Below, piece by piece: positions 35,111-44,221 of a DNA stretch of 64,000 bases. Each line of letters starts with the position of its first letter. Positions within the stretch are counted from its first letter, which is position 1. The stretch comes from SPCO01 sp964427285 (lineage in GTDB: Bacteria > Chloroflexota > Limnocylindria > Limnocylindrales > CSP1-4). Location: contig CAYRTS010000003.1 of NCBI GenBank assembly GCA_964427285.1, positions 28,897 to 92,896 of the forward strand, given 5' to 3'. The position numbers were made by a program, and so were the translations under genes. The notes under the pieces were generated by a model. The model ran no database searches. It was not told the DNA's origin and saw only the letters and a program-made list of their open reading frames with translations.

Positions 35111-36003
35111 CTCGCTCCGAAGGTGCTGGCGCTGGCTGGAATCAGGAGCGTCTCGCCGCGTGCCCGGGCGATCGCCCCGGTGACGGCGCGGCGCACGACA
35201 ACGGCCGCCATCGCCCGGCGGTAGTCGAGCGAGGCGCGGACGTCGGAGATCGGCGTCGCGGCCCCGGCCGCGAGCCTGCCCGCTTCCGCTGCGGCGGCGG
35301 GTCCCCCGTCGGAGCCGATCAGGGAGGATTCGGCGGCGGCGATCCGGCGAACCGTCGGGGCAAGCGCCGTGATGGCGATCCGGGCCTCGCGAACAATGTC
35401 GCCCTCGAGACGCACCACGGCTGTTGCGCCGACCACGGCGATCTCCATCTGGCGGCGGTACTCGAGTCGGACATAGCAGCTGCCGGCTCCTGTGAGTTCG
35501 GGTAGCTCGACCGCGACGATGATTTCGTCCTGGCGGATGGCGGTCCGACCGGGACCGCTGAACAGATCGGCAAGGGCGATGCGGCGGCTACCGGTCGCGG
35601 AGCGGACTTCGACGAGCGCTTCGAAACAGAGCAACGGCCCGCTCGTCTCGGCAGCCGGCGAGGCGTTCGCGAGGTTCCCGCCGAGCGTCCCGATGTGCCG
35701 CGTGGCCGGTGAGCCGACGATCGATGCCGCGTCGGCGATGGCTGTCCAGCGGTCACGGATGGCCTGATCAGCGGCGAGATCGGCGTGGCTGGTGGTCGCG
35801 CCGATCCGGAGGCCACCGTCAGTCGCGACGATCCCGTGGAGCTCTGCGATCCGGTCCAGCGCCACGAGGTCTTCGGGCAAGGTCCACTTGCCCTGGCGGG
35901 TCCCGACAACGAGGTCCGTCCCGCCGGCGACGGGTCGGTGTCCCGAGGCGACCGCGGTCAGGGCGTCGGCCAGCGAGCTCGGGGCGCTGAAATGCCCGCC
36001 CAT
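35107..36003 (-). CDS. Molybdenum hydroxylase FAD-binding subunit (CoxM-like)
   Basis: A 298-residue FAD subunit of the xanthine oxidase family. RPVAGGTDLVVGTRQGK and ATRHIGTLGGNLANASPAAE are the two FAD-binding motifs of the family (AGGTDL and GGNxxxASP). ATG 36003 begins one base after the large-subunit stop; a start 24 bases upstream would overlap it. It accepts electrons from the 2Fe-2S subunit. Confidence 0.9.
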   Translation of the reverse strand: MGGHFSAPSSLADALTAVASGHRPVAGGTDLVVGTRQGKWTLPEDLVALDRIAELHGIVATDGGLRIGATTSHADLAADQAIRDRWTAIADAASIVGSPATRHIGTLGGNLANASPAAETSGPLLCFEALVEVRSATGSRRIALADLFSGPGRTAIRQDEIIVAVELPELTGAGSCYVRLEYRRQMEIAVVGATAVVRLEGDIVREARIAITALAPTVRRIAAAESSLIGSDGGPAAAAEAGRLAAGAATPISDVRASLDYRRAMAAVVVRRAVTGAIARARGETLLIPASASTFGAS

Positions 36004-36004
36004 C

Positions 36005-38287
36005 TCAGCTTTCGCCGTTCGCGGCAATGGCGCCCCAGATCCGCTCGGGCGTCATCGGCAGCTCGTGGATCCGGGTACCCAGGGCCCGGGCGATGGCATT
36101 GGCGATGGCGCCGGGCGTCGGGACATTCGGCGGCTCGGCGATCCCCTTGAGCCCCTTGGGACCGGCGGCCGGTGAGGGAGCGTCGACGAAGTCGACGTGG
36201 ATCGGCGGCATGTCCGCCACGGTCTGGAGCTTGTAGTCGAGGAGGTAGGCGTTGCGCTGCCGGCCGTCCGCTGAAAGCTGGATCCCCTCGCTGAGCGCCT
36301 GCCCGATCCCCATCGCCACGCCGCCGTAGATCTGGCCGGCCGCCCCGATCGGGTTAATGATCATCCCCGATTCGTGGGCCGCAGCGATCTCGAGGACGCG
36401 GACAACGCCGGTATCGCGGTCGACCTTGACCCGGGCGGCGTGGGTGAAGAACGTGGGCGCCGCAAACGACTCCGCACCCAGGCGCCCAACGCAGCTAGCG
36501 GCGTTGACGGCCGGCTTGGGTGGCGGCAGACCTGAGCCGCGCCCCAGCAACAGGCCGGCCCCCGAAGCCTCCGAGGCGAGATCCGCGATCGACACCGATG
36601 CGGTGCTGCTCCCCTTGACCCGGGCCATCCCATCGACAAGTTCGAGATCCGCCAGGTTGGCCTCGAGAAGATTGGCGGCAAGCTCGAGGAGCTGATCCCG
36701 GACCTCGGTCGCGGCGGCGATCACCGCCCGGCCGTTGTTGAACGTGGTCTGCGAGCCACTGGCGCCGCTGTCGTACGGCCCGGCGTCCGTGTCCTGGTAC
36801 AGGATCCTGAATTGGTCTGGCCGCATCCCGAGCACCTCGGCGGCAAGGATCGGCAGGGCCATGACGGCGCCGGTGCCGCATTCCTGGGCCCCGGTGACGA
36901 TCGTCCCGCTGCCATCGGCATTGATCGTGAGGTGGGCCCCCGACGCCAGCGGGAATGACGGCCACCAGCCGGTCGCGATACCGATCGCCTCGCCCTCTGG
37001 CAACGACTTCCCCCAGCCGACGGCGGCCGCCGCGCGCTCGAGCGTCTCGATGACGCCGATCCGCTCAAAGACCTGTCCCGTCGGACCGGTGTCACCTTCG
37101 TGGACCAGGTTCCGGCGACGGAATTCGACCGGGTCAAGGCCCAGTCGTTCGGCGACAACGTCATGGTGCTGTTCGAGCGCCCAGCAGGTCGTCGGTCCGG
37201 TTGGCGCCCGAACGGATCCTGATGGTTGGGTATTGGTGTAGACGACATCGGCGGTGACATCGACATTCGGGATCCGGTACGGCCCGACCGCGAACATGGC
37301 GGCCAGCTGACCGAGGAACGGCTCGTCCATGCTGTACGCGCCGTTGTCCACGATCAGGTGTCCGCGGCGGGCCACGATCGTGCCATCGCGCCGAACGCCC
37401 GTCTCGAGTTCCATGATCATTCGTTCGCGGCGATGGTCCGGCAACAGGAATTCCTCGCGCCGCGAGAAGACCACCTTGACGGCCCGACCGGCGGCCTTTG
37501 ACAGCGCCGCGACCTGGGCCTCGAAACCGAGTTCGCATTTCGCCCCGAACCCGCCGCCGAGGTGGGGCACGATCACCCGGATCTGGTTCTGCGCGAGGCC
37601 GAGCGTTTCGGCCACCCCGGACCTGACCGCAAACGGCACCTGCGTGGACGTCCAGATGGTCACGTGGTCGCCAGTCCACTCGGCGAGGATCGCCCGCGGC
37701 TCGATCGGGACCGCATGGGAGCCGTCCGCAATGTAGCGATCCTTGACCACGATGTCTGCTTCGGCCATGGCGGTCGCGGCGTCGCCCTTCACGATCGTGG
37801 ATCGCGACGCGAGATTGCGGTCACGGACGAGGTTTTCGTCGGCCTCATAGGTCGCCCACGCATCGTGGACCAGGGGCGCATCGGGGCGCGTCGCAAGTTG
37901 AAGGTCGGTCACGGATGGGAGGACTTCAAGGTCGATATCGATCAACGCCGCCGCCCGGGCGGCAATCTCAGGGGTGGCGGCGGCGACCGCGGCGATCAGC
38001 TCTCCCTCCCAGCGCACGACGTCGCGGGCGAAGAGCGTCCGGTCCTTGAGGAAGGCCCCGTAGCGGAGGTCGGGCACGTCCGCTGCCGTGATGACCGCAT
38101 GGACGCCGGGCAGCGCTCGTGCGGCCGCCGTATCAAGCCGGCGGATGCGGGCGTGGGGGACATCGGCCACGCGGAACGCCCCGTGGAGCATCCCGGTCAC
38201 GGTGAGGTCCGCCGTGTAGCGCCCGCTACCGGTGACCTTGTCCCGGCCGTCCTGCCGGATCAGTGCGGGGGGCGGGATCGGCGTCAT
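36005..38287 (-). CDS. Molybdenum hydroxylase large subunit (CoxL/XdhA-like)
   Basis: The 760-residue molybdopterin subunit starts at ATG 38287. Seen in order: GSGRYTADLTVTGMLHGAF, LGGGFGAKCELGFEAQ, GSVRAPTGPTTCWALEQH, AQECGTGAVMALPILAAEVLG and GIAEPPNVPTPGAIANAI, which retains the active-site Glu. The VAYRCSFR loop typical of true CO dehydrogenase is not seen, so this is a hydroxylase of another substrate such as an N-heterocycle, purine or aldehyde. First gene of the CoxL-CoxM-CoxS-LLM operon, divergent from the ATPase regulator. Confidence 0.9.
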   Translation of the reverse strand: MTPIPPPALIRQDGRDKVTGSGRYTADLTVTGMLHGAFRVADVPHARIRRLDTAAARALPGVHAVITAADVPDLRYGAFLKDRTLFARDVVRWEGELIAAVAAATPEIAARAAALIDIDLEVLPSVTDLQLATRPDAPLVHDAWATYEADENLVRDRNLASRSTIVKGDAATAMAEADIVVKDRYIADGSHAVPIEPRAILAEWTGDHVTIWTSTQVPFAVRSGVAETLGLAQNQIRVIVPHLGGGFGAKCELGFEAQVAALSKAAGRAVKVVFSRREEFLLPDHRRERMIMELETGVRRDGTIVARRGHLIVDNGAYSMDEPFLGQLAAMFAVGPYRIPNVDVTADVVYTNTQPSGSVRAPTGPTTCWALEQHHDVVAERLGLDPVEFRRRNLVHEGDTGPTGQVFERIGVIETLERAAAAVGWGKSLPEGEAIGIATGWWPSFPLASGAHLTINADGSGTIVTGAQECGTGAVMALPILAAEVLGMRPDQFRILYQDTDAGPYDSGASGSQTTFNNGRAVIAAATEVRDQLLELAANLLEANLADLELVDGMARVKGSSTASVSIADLASEASGAGLLLGRGSGLPPPKPAVNAASCVGRLGAESFAAPTFFTHAARVKVDRDTGVVRVLEIAAAHESGMIINPIGAAGQIYGGVAMGIGQALSEGIQLSADGRQRNAYLLDYKLQTVADMPPIHVDFVDAPSPAAGPKGLKGIAEPPNVPTPGAIANAIARALGTRIHELPMTPERIWGAIAANGES

Positions 38288-38436
38288 GGCGGGAGGATAC
38301 CGCACGGCCGGAGTCGGCGAGGCGCCAGGAAACAGGTATCGACGGCCACGCTGGGTCCATACTCTGCGGATCATGCCGCACTCCATCAGCGCTGCCCGAT
38401 TCGGCGGACCTGACCCTGTCCCAGGAGGTCCGGAGC

Positions 38437-41400
38437 ATGGCCCTGGCTGACGAACCAGGAGTCGCGGTCGCCGTTAGATCCAGCGTGACCTTGTGTCCGC
38501 TGGCGATGCAGGCGCGCGGCTCGGGCGAGCGGCTGGTGGGCCGGCCGATCGAGCTGGCCGCCATTCGCCAGGAACTGGCCACCGCAGCGTCGGGGAAGTT
38601 CGCCTGCGTGACCCTCGAAGGGGAGCCGGGGATCGGCAAGACCCGGCTTCTCATGGCGGCCCTCGACCTGGTCGCGGCTGAGGGCTTCATTCCGGCGGCG
38701 GTCGCTGCGGACGAGGAGCTGCGGGGCCCCTTTCTGCTGGCCCGGTCCATCTTCGGATGCCAGGCCATCCAGGAGCTGCCCGCCGCCAGCCCTGCCGGAT
38801 CGGCGGTGCGGCGAGCGCTCGACGCGATCGCCGGCCGGGACGACCCGTCCCTGGCTGGTCTCCCCGCGGACGACAAGCTCCTGCGGACCTACGACCTGGC
38901 GGCCGTGGCCATCGCGGAACTGGCCGCGGTGCGCCCGCTTGCGATCGTCCTGGACGACCTGCAGTGGGCCGACGAGGACAGCCTGCGGCTCCTTCGCTAT
39001 GTCATCCGGAGCGCGGCCGGCAGCCGGATCCTCCTGCTCATCGCCCTGCGCCCGGAGGAAACCGCCGGATACAACGAGCTGGTCACCCTGGTCGCCGACA
39101 TGGAGCGACTCGGCTTCCTGCGCCGGCTCCGCCTCCACCGCTTCACCCCGGCCGAGACCGCGGACTTCCTCCGACTTGTCCTCGGCGGCGATGTCAATCC
39201 TCTCAGCGGGGCGACGGTTCATGGGCAGGCCGAGGGCGTCCCGTTCATCGTCGAGGAGCTGGCCAAGGCGTATCGCGAAGCGGGCATGATCCGCCCGGTG
39301 GATGGCGTATGGACACTCGCCAGGAACGCGAGTCGCATCGTCCCTGCCGCGGTCCAAACGCTGATCCACCGGCGCGCGGCCCGGCTACCGGATGCCACCA
39401 AGGCGCTCCTGGCGGACGCGGGGATTCTCGGCCGCAGTTTCAGCCTGCGCGATCTTCGCGCCGTGAGCGACCAGCTGGGCGGTTCGGCCGTGGACGGTGC
39501 CGATCTGACCGAGCTGCTCGCCCCGGCAATCGCCGCCGGGTTGCTGATGCGATACCCCGAGGGGTCGGCGGCGGATTACGCCTTTCCGCATGAACAGGTC
39601 CGCGACTTCGTCGTGTCGTCGCTCCCGACGACGCGGCGGCGGCGTCTTCATGGCGCCATCGTGGAACTCCTGTCCGGGGCCGGCGAGCCATCTCCGGAGA
39701 GCCTGCCCATGCTCGCCCATCACGCCCGTGCGGCAGGCAACGCGGAACTCAGCGCCCAGTTCGCCATCGAGGCCGCGAAGACGGCGCTCGCTCGGAACGC
39801 GCCGGAAGAGGTGATCCGGTCGGTCGAGCTGGGTCTCCCCGTGATCATCGAGCCACGAGACAGGGTGACGCTGCTGCTCCTGCGTGACGAAGCGCTTGGC
39901 ATGCTTCACCGGTCGGGCGAGCGGCTGGACGCGCTGGCCGAAGTGTCAGCCCTGGCCGACGCGCTGCGCGACCCGAGCCTGACGCTCCGGCTGATGCTCC
40001 GGCGGTCGGCCGCGCTGCGCGACTCCAGCGACGAGGAGACGGCGGCCGACGTCGCCCGGGAGGTCCGCCGCCGGGCTCAGGCCATGAAAGACCGACACCT
40101 GGAGCTGGCCGCGGACCTCGAACTCGGCCAGGCCCTGCTTCGGAGCCCACTCGGGGAAGCGTTCGTACCGGTCATCACGGAGATCGATGCCGACGGGGCG
40201 GGAGAAGCGTTCGAGTCGGCAGTCGAGCTGGCCCGGGCGCTCGGGGACGATCGCAGCCTCGCTGCCGCAAGCCGGGAGCTCGGCGTGGTCGCCATGGCCA
40301 GGGTCCGCGCCGCGTTCATCGATACGGTCCTCTCCGGCGCCCTTCCGCAGGACGTGCTCCTCAACGGTCCCCTTGCCGTGGTGTACAAGGAAGCGGTCGG
40401 TCGGTTCCAGCAGGCGATCGAGCTGTACGACCGCCTGGGCGATCGACATGGGCTGATGTCGTCCATCCTGGGTCTGGCGTATGCGACGTGGGGCGCCGAA
40501 TTCGTTTTCTCGGGGGCGATCCGTCGCCTCGACGAACTCCGCCGACTCACCAATCGCATGTCGACCCTGGCCACAGAGAGCGAGCGGAACCTGGCCGAAC
40601 TTCAACTCCTGTACGGGATTCATGTCTATGCCCGTGAGTTCGGGGATCCCGACCTCAGCCTGTCTCGCGGCGAGGAGGCCTATCGCCGAGCTCGTGCGCT
40701 CGGCGACCGGACGGTGGAGTTCCTGGCCGCGGGGGGGATGGCGTTGGCGCGCCTCCAGGTGGGCGGCGTCGCGGAGGCCGAAGACTGGCTGAGGCGAGCC
40801 GCGGAGGCGGCCTCGGCCGCTCCGACCCCGCTCAAGGCACGGCGGTTGGAGTCCTGGCGCGGGCGCTGGGCTGGGGTTACTGGGCAGACCGCGGAGATGC
40901 GCAAACACCTCGCGCGGGCCGTCGAACTGGCGGTCGAGCAAGGTCTGCCCGCAGCTCGTTGCGAGGCGATGGCGCGCCTCGCGATCGAGGCGGCACGGCT
41001 GGGAAGCCAGGAGCGTGACAGCGAGCTGCTCGCCGTGGCCGAAGGTGCTGCGCAGGAGGCCATCGAGCTGGCCGCATCGCTTCCGGGACATCCGCCCTGG
41101 CGCGCCCAGGCCAACGCGGCGCTCACCTACGTCCATCTGGCGCGCAATGAGCCGGATGCCGCGCTCCAGAGCGCGCGATCGGCCGTGGCCGACTTCTTCG
41201 AGAGCGAGCAGGCCGAGATGTTCCTGGAGATCTGGCTGCCCTGCGCGCGCGTGATCCTCCCGCTGGGCACCGAGGACGAGGCGGCGGCTATCCGTGGCAG
41301 GCTCCAGATCCTGCTCGGTGGTGTCGCCGAACACACGCTCGACGACGCGTTGCGGGGTCGCTGGTTCGCGACCATGCCCCAATCCGAGATCGCCGAGTTG

Positions 41401-41673
41401 GTGGGCGGGGTCGAGGCGGCCCGGCTCGCCTACCGGACATCCCCGCTCATGGTGGCCCACGGCAGCCTGCCCACCGCGTCGATCGAGCTGAACCCCGAGG
41501 AGCAGCGGCTCCTTCGCCTCATGACTGAATCGCATACGGACTCCGAGATGGCGACCACGCTTGGCGTCAGCGAGGAGCAGGTCGTGCGGCAGCTGGGAGA
41601 AGTGATGGCCAGGCTCAATGCCCCGTCGCGAGCCACCGCGGCCGCGTTTGCCCTGATCCAGCGATTGGTCTGA
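38437..41673 (+). CDS. Large signal-transduction ATPase with TPR-like region and degenerate LuxR-type C-terminus
   Basis: A 1078-residue protein, ATG 38437 behind GGAGG. Residues about 30-330 form a MalT/AfsR-like STAND ATPase: LVGRPIELAAIRQEL, Walker A GEPGIGKTRLL, Walker B LAIVLDDLQWADEDSLRLL and HRRAARLP. A long helical TPR-like stretch follows. The last 60 residues (LNPEEQRLLRLMTESHTDS) align with a LuxR helix-turn-helix, though the conserved positions are partly changed, so DNA binding is uncertain. In Chloroflexota this ATPase-TPR unit is often fused behind a class III cyclase; here the cyclase is the next gene, five bases away. Likely a sensor or regulator of that cyclase. Confidence 0.8.
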   Translation: MALADEPGVAVAVRSSVTLCPLAMQARGSGERLVGRPIELAAIRQELATAASGKFACVTLEGEPGIGKTRLLMAALDLVAAEGFIPAAVAADEELRGPFLLARSIFGCQAIQELPAASPAGSAVRRALDAIAGRDDPSLAGLPADDKLLRTYDLAAVAIAELAAVRPLAIVLDDLQWADEDSLRLLRYVIRSAAGSRILLLIALRPEETAGYNELVTLVADMERLGFLRRLRLHRFTPAETADFLRLVLGGDVNPLSGATVHGQAEGVPFIVEELAKAYREAGMIRPVDGVWTLARNASRIVPAAVQTLIHRRAARLPDATKALLADAGILGRSFSLRDLRAVSDQLGGSAVDGADLTELLAPAIAAGLLMRYPEGSAADYAFPHEQVRDFVVSSLPTTRRRRLHGAIVELLSGAGEPSPESLPMLAHHARAAGNAELSAQFAIEAAKTALARNAPEEVIRSVELGLPVIIEPRDRVTLLLLRDEALGMLHRSGERLDALAEVSALADALRDPSLTLRLMLRRSAALRDSSDEETAADVAREVRRRAQAMKDRHLELAADLELGQALLRSPLGEAFVPVITEIDADGAGEAFESAVELARALGDDRSLAAASRELGVVAMARVRAAFIDTVLSGALPQDVLLNGPLAVVYKEAVGRFQQAIELYDRLGDRHGLMSSILGLAYATWGAEFVFSGAIRRLDELRRLTNRMSTLATESERNLAELQLLYGIHVYAREFGDPDLSLSRGEEAYRRARALGDRTVEFLAAGGMALARLQVGGVAEAEDWLRRAAEAASAAPTPLKARRLESWRGRWAGVTGQTAEMRKHLARAVELAVEQGLPAARCEAMARLAIEAARLGSQERDSELLAVAEGAAQEAIELAASLPGHPPWRAQANAALTYVHLARNEPDAALQSARSAVADFFESEQAEMFLEIWLPCARVILPLGTEDEAAAIRGRLQILLGGVAEHTLDDALRGRWFATMPQSEIAELVGGVEAARLAYRTSPLMVAHGSLPTASIELNPEEQRLLRLMTESHTDSEMATTLGVSEEQVVRQLGEVMARLNAPSRATAAAFALIQRLV

Positions 41674-41678
41674 CGCGG

Positions 41679-42413
41679 ATGCTTACCGTTCGCGTCGACC
41701 GTACCCGCTGCATCGGCGCCGGCAATTGCATCCACGTCGCACCGACCGCGTTTGACTGGCTCAAGGGCGATCACGGCAAGGCCGAGGTGGTCGATCCGAC
41801 GAGCGTTGAGGAGGAGCTCGTCCGTGAGGCGGCCTTCGTGTGTCCCACCCAGGCCATCACCGTCGAAGTCGTGGAGGAACTTCTCCCCTGGCAGCTTCGC
41901 CAGCGTAGCCAGGTGACCCGACGGGTGGTCAAGACCTTCATGTTCACCGACATCGTGGGCTCCACCAACCTGCTCGAGATGCTCGGTGACGAGGCCTGGA
42001 ACGACCTGCTTCGCTGGCACAATGAGACCCTGCGCGGCCTGTTCGTCAGCTTCGAGGGCGACGAGGTGGCGGCCACCGGCGACGGCTTTTTCGTGGGCTT
42101 CGACTCCCCCGATGCCGCCCTCGCCTGTGCGGTCGCCGTTCAGCGAACGCTGCTTGAGCACCGCCAGAAGCACGGGTTCGCGCCACAGGTGCGCATCGGC
42201 GTCCACGCCTCGGGCGCGACCCAGGTCGGGCGCAACTTCCAGGGCAAGGGGGTGCACGAGGCCGCCAGGATCGCGGCGCTGGCCGAGGGCGGCCAGATCC
42301 TCGCGAGCCAGGAGACGGCGACCGGCGGCCGCTATCCCGCCGGGGATCCGCGAACCGTCACCCTCAAGGGAATCTCGGCGCCGATGGAGATCGTCACGAT
42401 CGGCTGGCGGTGA
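41679..42413 (+). CDS. [3Fe-4S] ferredoxin fused to a class III nucleotide cyclase
   Basis: A 244-residue fusion. Residues 1-65 are a P450-type ferredoxin: Cys11, Cys17 and Cys55 in CIGAGNC and VCPTQAI, with Ala14 in place of the second cysteine of 4Fe-4S proteins, which predicts a [3Fe-4S] cluster. Residues about 85-244 are a class III cyclase: KTFMFTDIVGSTNLLEML with the first metal Asp, EVAATGDGFFVGFD with the second, and GKGVHEAARIAALAEGG with the transition-state Arg (the usual Asn is His, as in many bacterial cyclases). The catalytic set therefore looks intact. A redox- or iron-sensing cyclase is the natural reading, though direct electron transfer cannot be excluded. It lies between the ATPase regulator and a ferritin-fold enzyme. 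Confidence 0.85.
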   Translation: MLTVRVDRTRCIGAGNCIHVAPTAFDWLKGDHGKAEVVDPTSVEEELVREAAFVCPTQAITVEVVEELLPWQLRQRSQVTRRVVKTFMFTDIVGSTNLLEMLGDEAWNDLLRWHNETLRGLFVSFEGDEVAATGDGFFVGFDSPDAALACAVAVQRTLLEHRQKHGFAPQVRIGVHASGATQVGRNFQGKGVHEAARIAALAEGGQILASQETATGGRYPAGDPRTVTLKGISAPMEIVTIGWR

Positions 42414-42462
42414 CTCGGGGACGGGTCGCCGGTCACGTCCAGGAATCGAAAGGATGCGACGC

Positions 42463-43827
42463 ATGAGCGAGGACGTTCCGGCGGGACTGCGTGGGCCACT
42501 CGCGCACGTCCTGGAGGTCCGGGGGGCGAAGCGGACCGGCCTGCACGTTGGGCTCGAGCACCGGGAAGCGCTCGTCTACACCCTCGGCAAGGCGGCCGAG
42601 CTCGAGCACCTGATCATGCTGCAGTACCTGTTCGCAGCGTTCTCGCTGAAGCAGACGGTCGGCGAGGGACTGTCTGCGGAGACGCTGCCCGCGGTCCAGC
42701 GCTGGCGCAAGACGTTGCTGCAGATCGGCGAGCAGGAGATGCTCCACCTGGCGATCGTCCAGAACCTCCTGACGGCCGTGGGCGCGGCCCCCCGCCTGAC
42801 CCGCCCGAACTTCCCGCTTCCGGCTCACGCCTACCCGGCGGGCGTCCGGATCGAATTGCTGCCGTTCGGTGAGGCTGCGCTGCGCCACTTCGCCTTCCTC
42901 GAGCGGCCGGAGGGGCTTGCCGTCGACGACGCCGAGGGCTTCGAGGCCCTGGGCCGGGCAATCGCCCTGCCCCTCGACCAGGCGGACGAGATCGTGCCGC
43001 AGCTGCAGGAGTTCGACACGATCGGCCAGCTTTACCGGTCGATCCAGGCCGGCCTGGAGCACCTGGACGACAAGCTAGGCTCCGCGCGGCTGTTCATCGG
43101 GCCGCCCAATGCCCAGGCGACCGCCGAACACTTTCGGTGGACAGAGCTCGTGGCCGTGACGGACCTTGCATCGGCGCAGCGGGCGATCGACACGATCGTC
43201 GAGCAGGGCGAGGGCGCCCGCGGCGAGTGGCGGAACGCACACTTCGGGATGCTCCTGGGGATCCTCGAGGAGTACCTCGCGATCCGCCGGCTGGATCCGG
43301 GGTTCGAGCCCACCCGGCCAGTCGTGGCGGCCAATGTCCGGCCGCAGGCCACCGGTGCCAGCATGCCGCTCATCACCGATCCGGGCACGGTTCGCTGCAT
43401 GGACCTCCTCAACGTCACCTATGAGGTCCTGCTCCAGGTCCTCTCCCGCTATTTCGCCCACACGGACGAAACGCCAGAGCAGCTCCGGGTCCTGGCCGAC
43501 GTGTCGGTCGGCCTGATGTATGCCGCGATCAAGCCGCTCGGGAACGTCGTCACGACGCAGCCTGTCGGGGCGGACCTGCCGGGCGTGATGGCGGGCCCGG
43601 GTTTCGAGCTTTTCTACCAGGTCGACTATCTGCTCCCGCACCGCGAGGCCGCATGGATCGTGATGGAGGAACGGCTCCGTGAGGCGGCGGCGTTCGCCGT
43701 CCGCTGCGGTCAGGCCTGCACGATCGCCCTCATGGAGCCGCTGGCCAAGGTTGCCCGCTCGCTCGAGAAGTACGCCGACATGCTCGCGGCCGCGGGTATC
43801 AGCGAAGAGGTGTCAGGCCCCCTGTGA
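42463..43827 (+). CDS. VioB-like ferritin-fold domain protein
   Basis: A 454-residue protein starting at ATG 42463, eight bases after AAAGGA. The N-terminal half matches the ferritin-like domain of iminophenyl-pyruvate dimer synthases (VioB/RebD): AAELEHLIMLQYLFAAFS, LLQIGEQEMLHLAIVQNLL with E-x2-H di-iron ligands, and NFPLPA. The C-terminal half is helical and unassigned. No partner of the violacein pathway is near, so a biosynthetic role is not implied. It is 49 bases after the ferredoxin-cyclase and probably co-transcribed; its 3' end overlaps the convergent DUF4242 gene by 15 bases. Confidence 0.75.
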   Translation: MSEDVPAGLRGPLAHVLEVRGAKRTGLHVGLEHREALVYTLGKAAELEHLIMLQYLFAAFSLKQTVGEGLSAETLPAVQRWRKTLLQIGEQEMLHLAIVQNLLTAVGAAPRLTRPNFPLPAHAYPAGVRIELLPFGEAALRHFAFLERPEGLAVDDAEGFEALGRAIALPLDQADEIVPQLQEFDTIGQLYRSIQAGLEHLDDKLGSARLFIGPPNAQATAEHFRWTELVAVTDLASAQRAIDTIVEQGEGARGEWRNAHFGMLLGILEEYLAIRRLDPGFEPTRPVVAANVRPQATGASMPLITDPGTVRCMDLLNVTYEVLLQVLSRYFAHTDETPEQLRVLADVSVGLMYAAIKPLGNVVTTQPVGADLPGVMAGPGFELFYQVDYLLPHREAAWIVMEERLREAAAFAVRCGQACTIALMEPLAKVARSLEKYADMLAAAGISEEVSGPL

Positions 43828-44061
43828 GACCTCGTAGAGGGTGTGTGCCTCGAGCCCATGGGCTTCGCGATGCACCTTTGTGGCCGTCTCCCGGTCCGGC
43901 GCGTCGACGAGGCAGAAGACTTTGCCCGCGTCCTCGTCCACCCAGTAGTGCTTGTAGTTGACGCCGTACTTGCCCTGGACTCGAACGTCGGCTTCGTGCG
44001 CTCCGACCACGTCCGCGGCCTTTACGCCGGGAATATCGTGCACGTCCATGTACGTGGGCAT
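43813..44061 (-). CDS. DUF4242 small protein (SCO4226-like)
   Basis: An 82-residue protein beginning MPTYMDVHDIPGV, the usual opening of DUF4242, and containing VNYKHYWVDEDAGKVFCLVDAPD and HREAHGL. This is a dimeric alpha-beta-barrel family; one Streptomyces member has been reported as a nickel-binding protein. His and Cys residues that could bind metal are present here. It faces the ferritin-fold gene with overlapping 3' ends; the pairing with an iron-sulfur cyclase and a di-iron fold suggests metal or redox physiology (inference). Confidence 0.75.
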   Translation of the reverse strand: MPTYMDVHDIPGVKAADVVGAHEADVRVQGKYGVNYKHYWVDEDAGKVFCLVDAPDRETATKVHREAHGLEAHTLYEVSQGA

Positions 44062-44221
44062 TGGGTACCTCCGAGCCGGTGCGACCGCCTTGGGCGCATC
44101 TCCGGGATTCTGTCACGTCGGTCAACTACGCGCGGGCAGCCTGGAGTCATCGGGCGGCTCCGGGCCGCAAGGCAGATTGAGGATGCGCCATCATCCGGCC
44201 CGTGGCTGAGGATCACGGCAG

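Noticed and set aside
36005..38287. Carbon monoxide dehydrogenase (true CoxL)
   Set aside because: The characteristic active-site loop of form I CoxL was not seen; a general molybdenum hydroxylase is the safer call.
42463..43827. Violacein/rebeccamycin biosynthesis
   Set aside because: Only the ferritin-like fold is shared; no other pathway gene is present.
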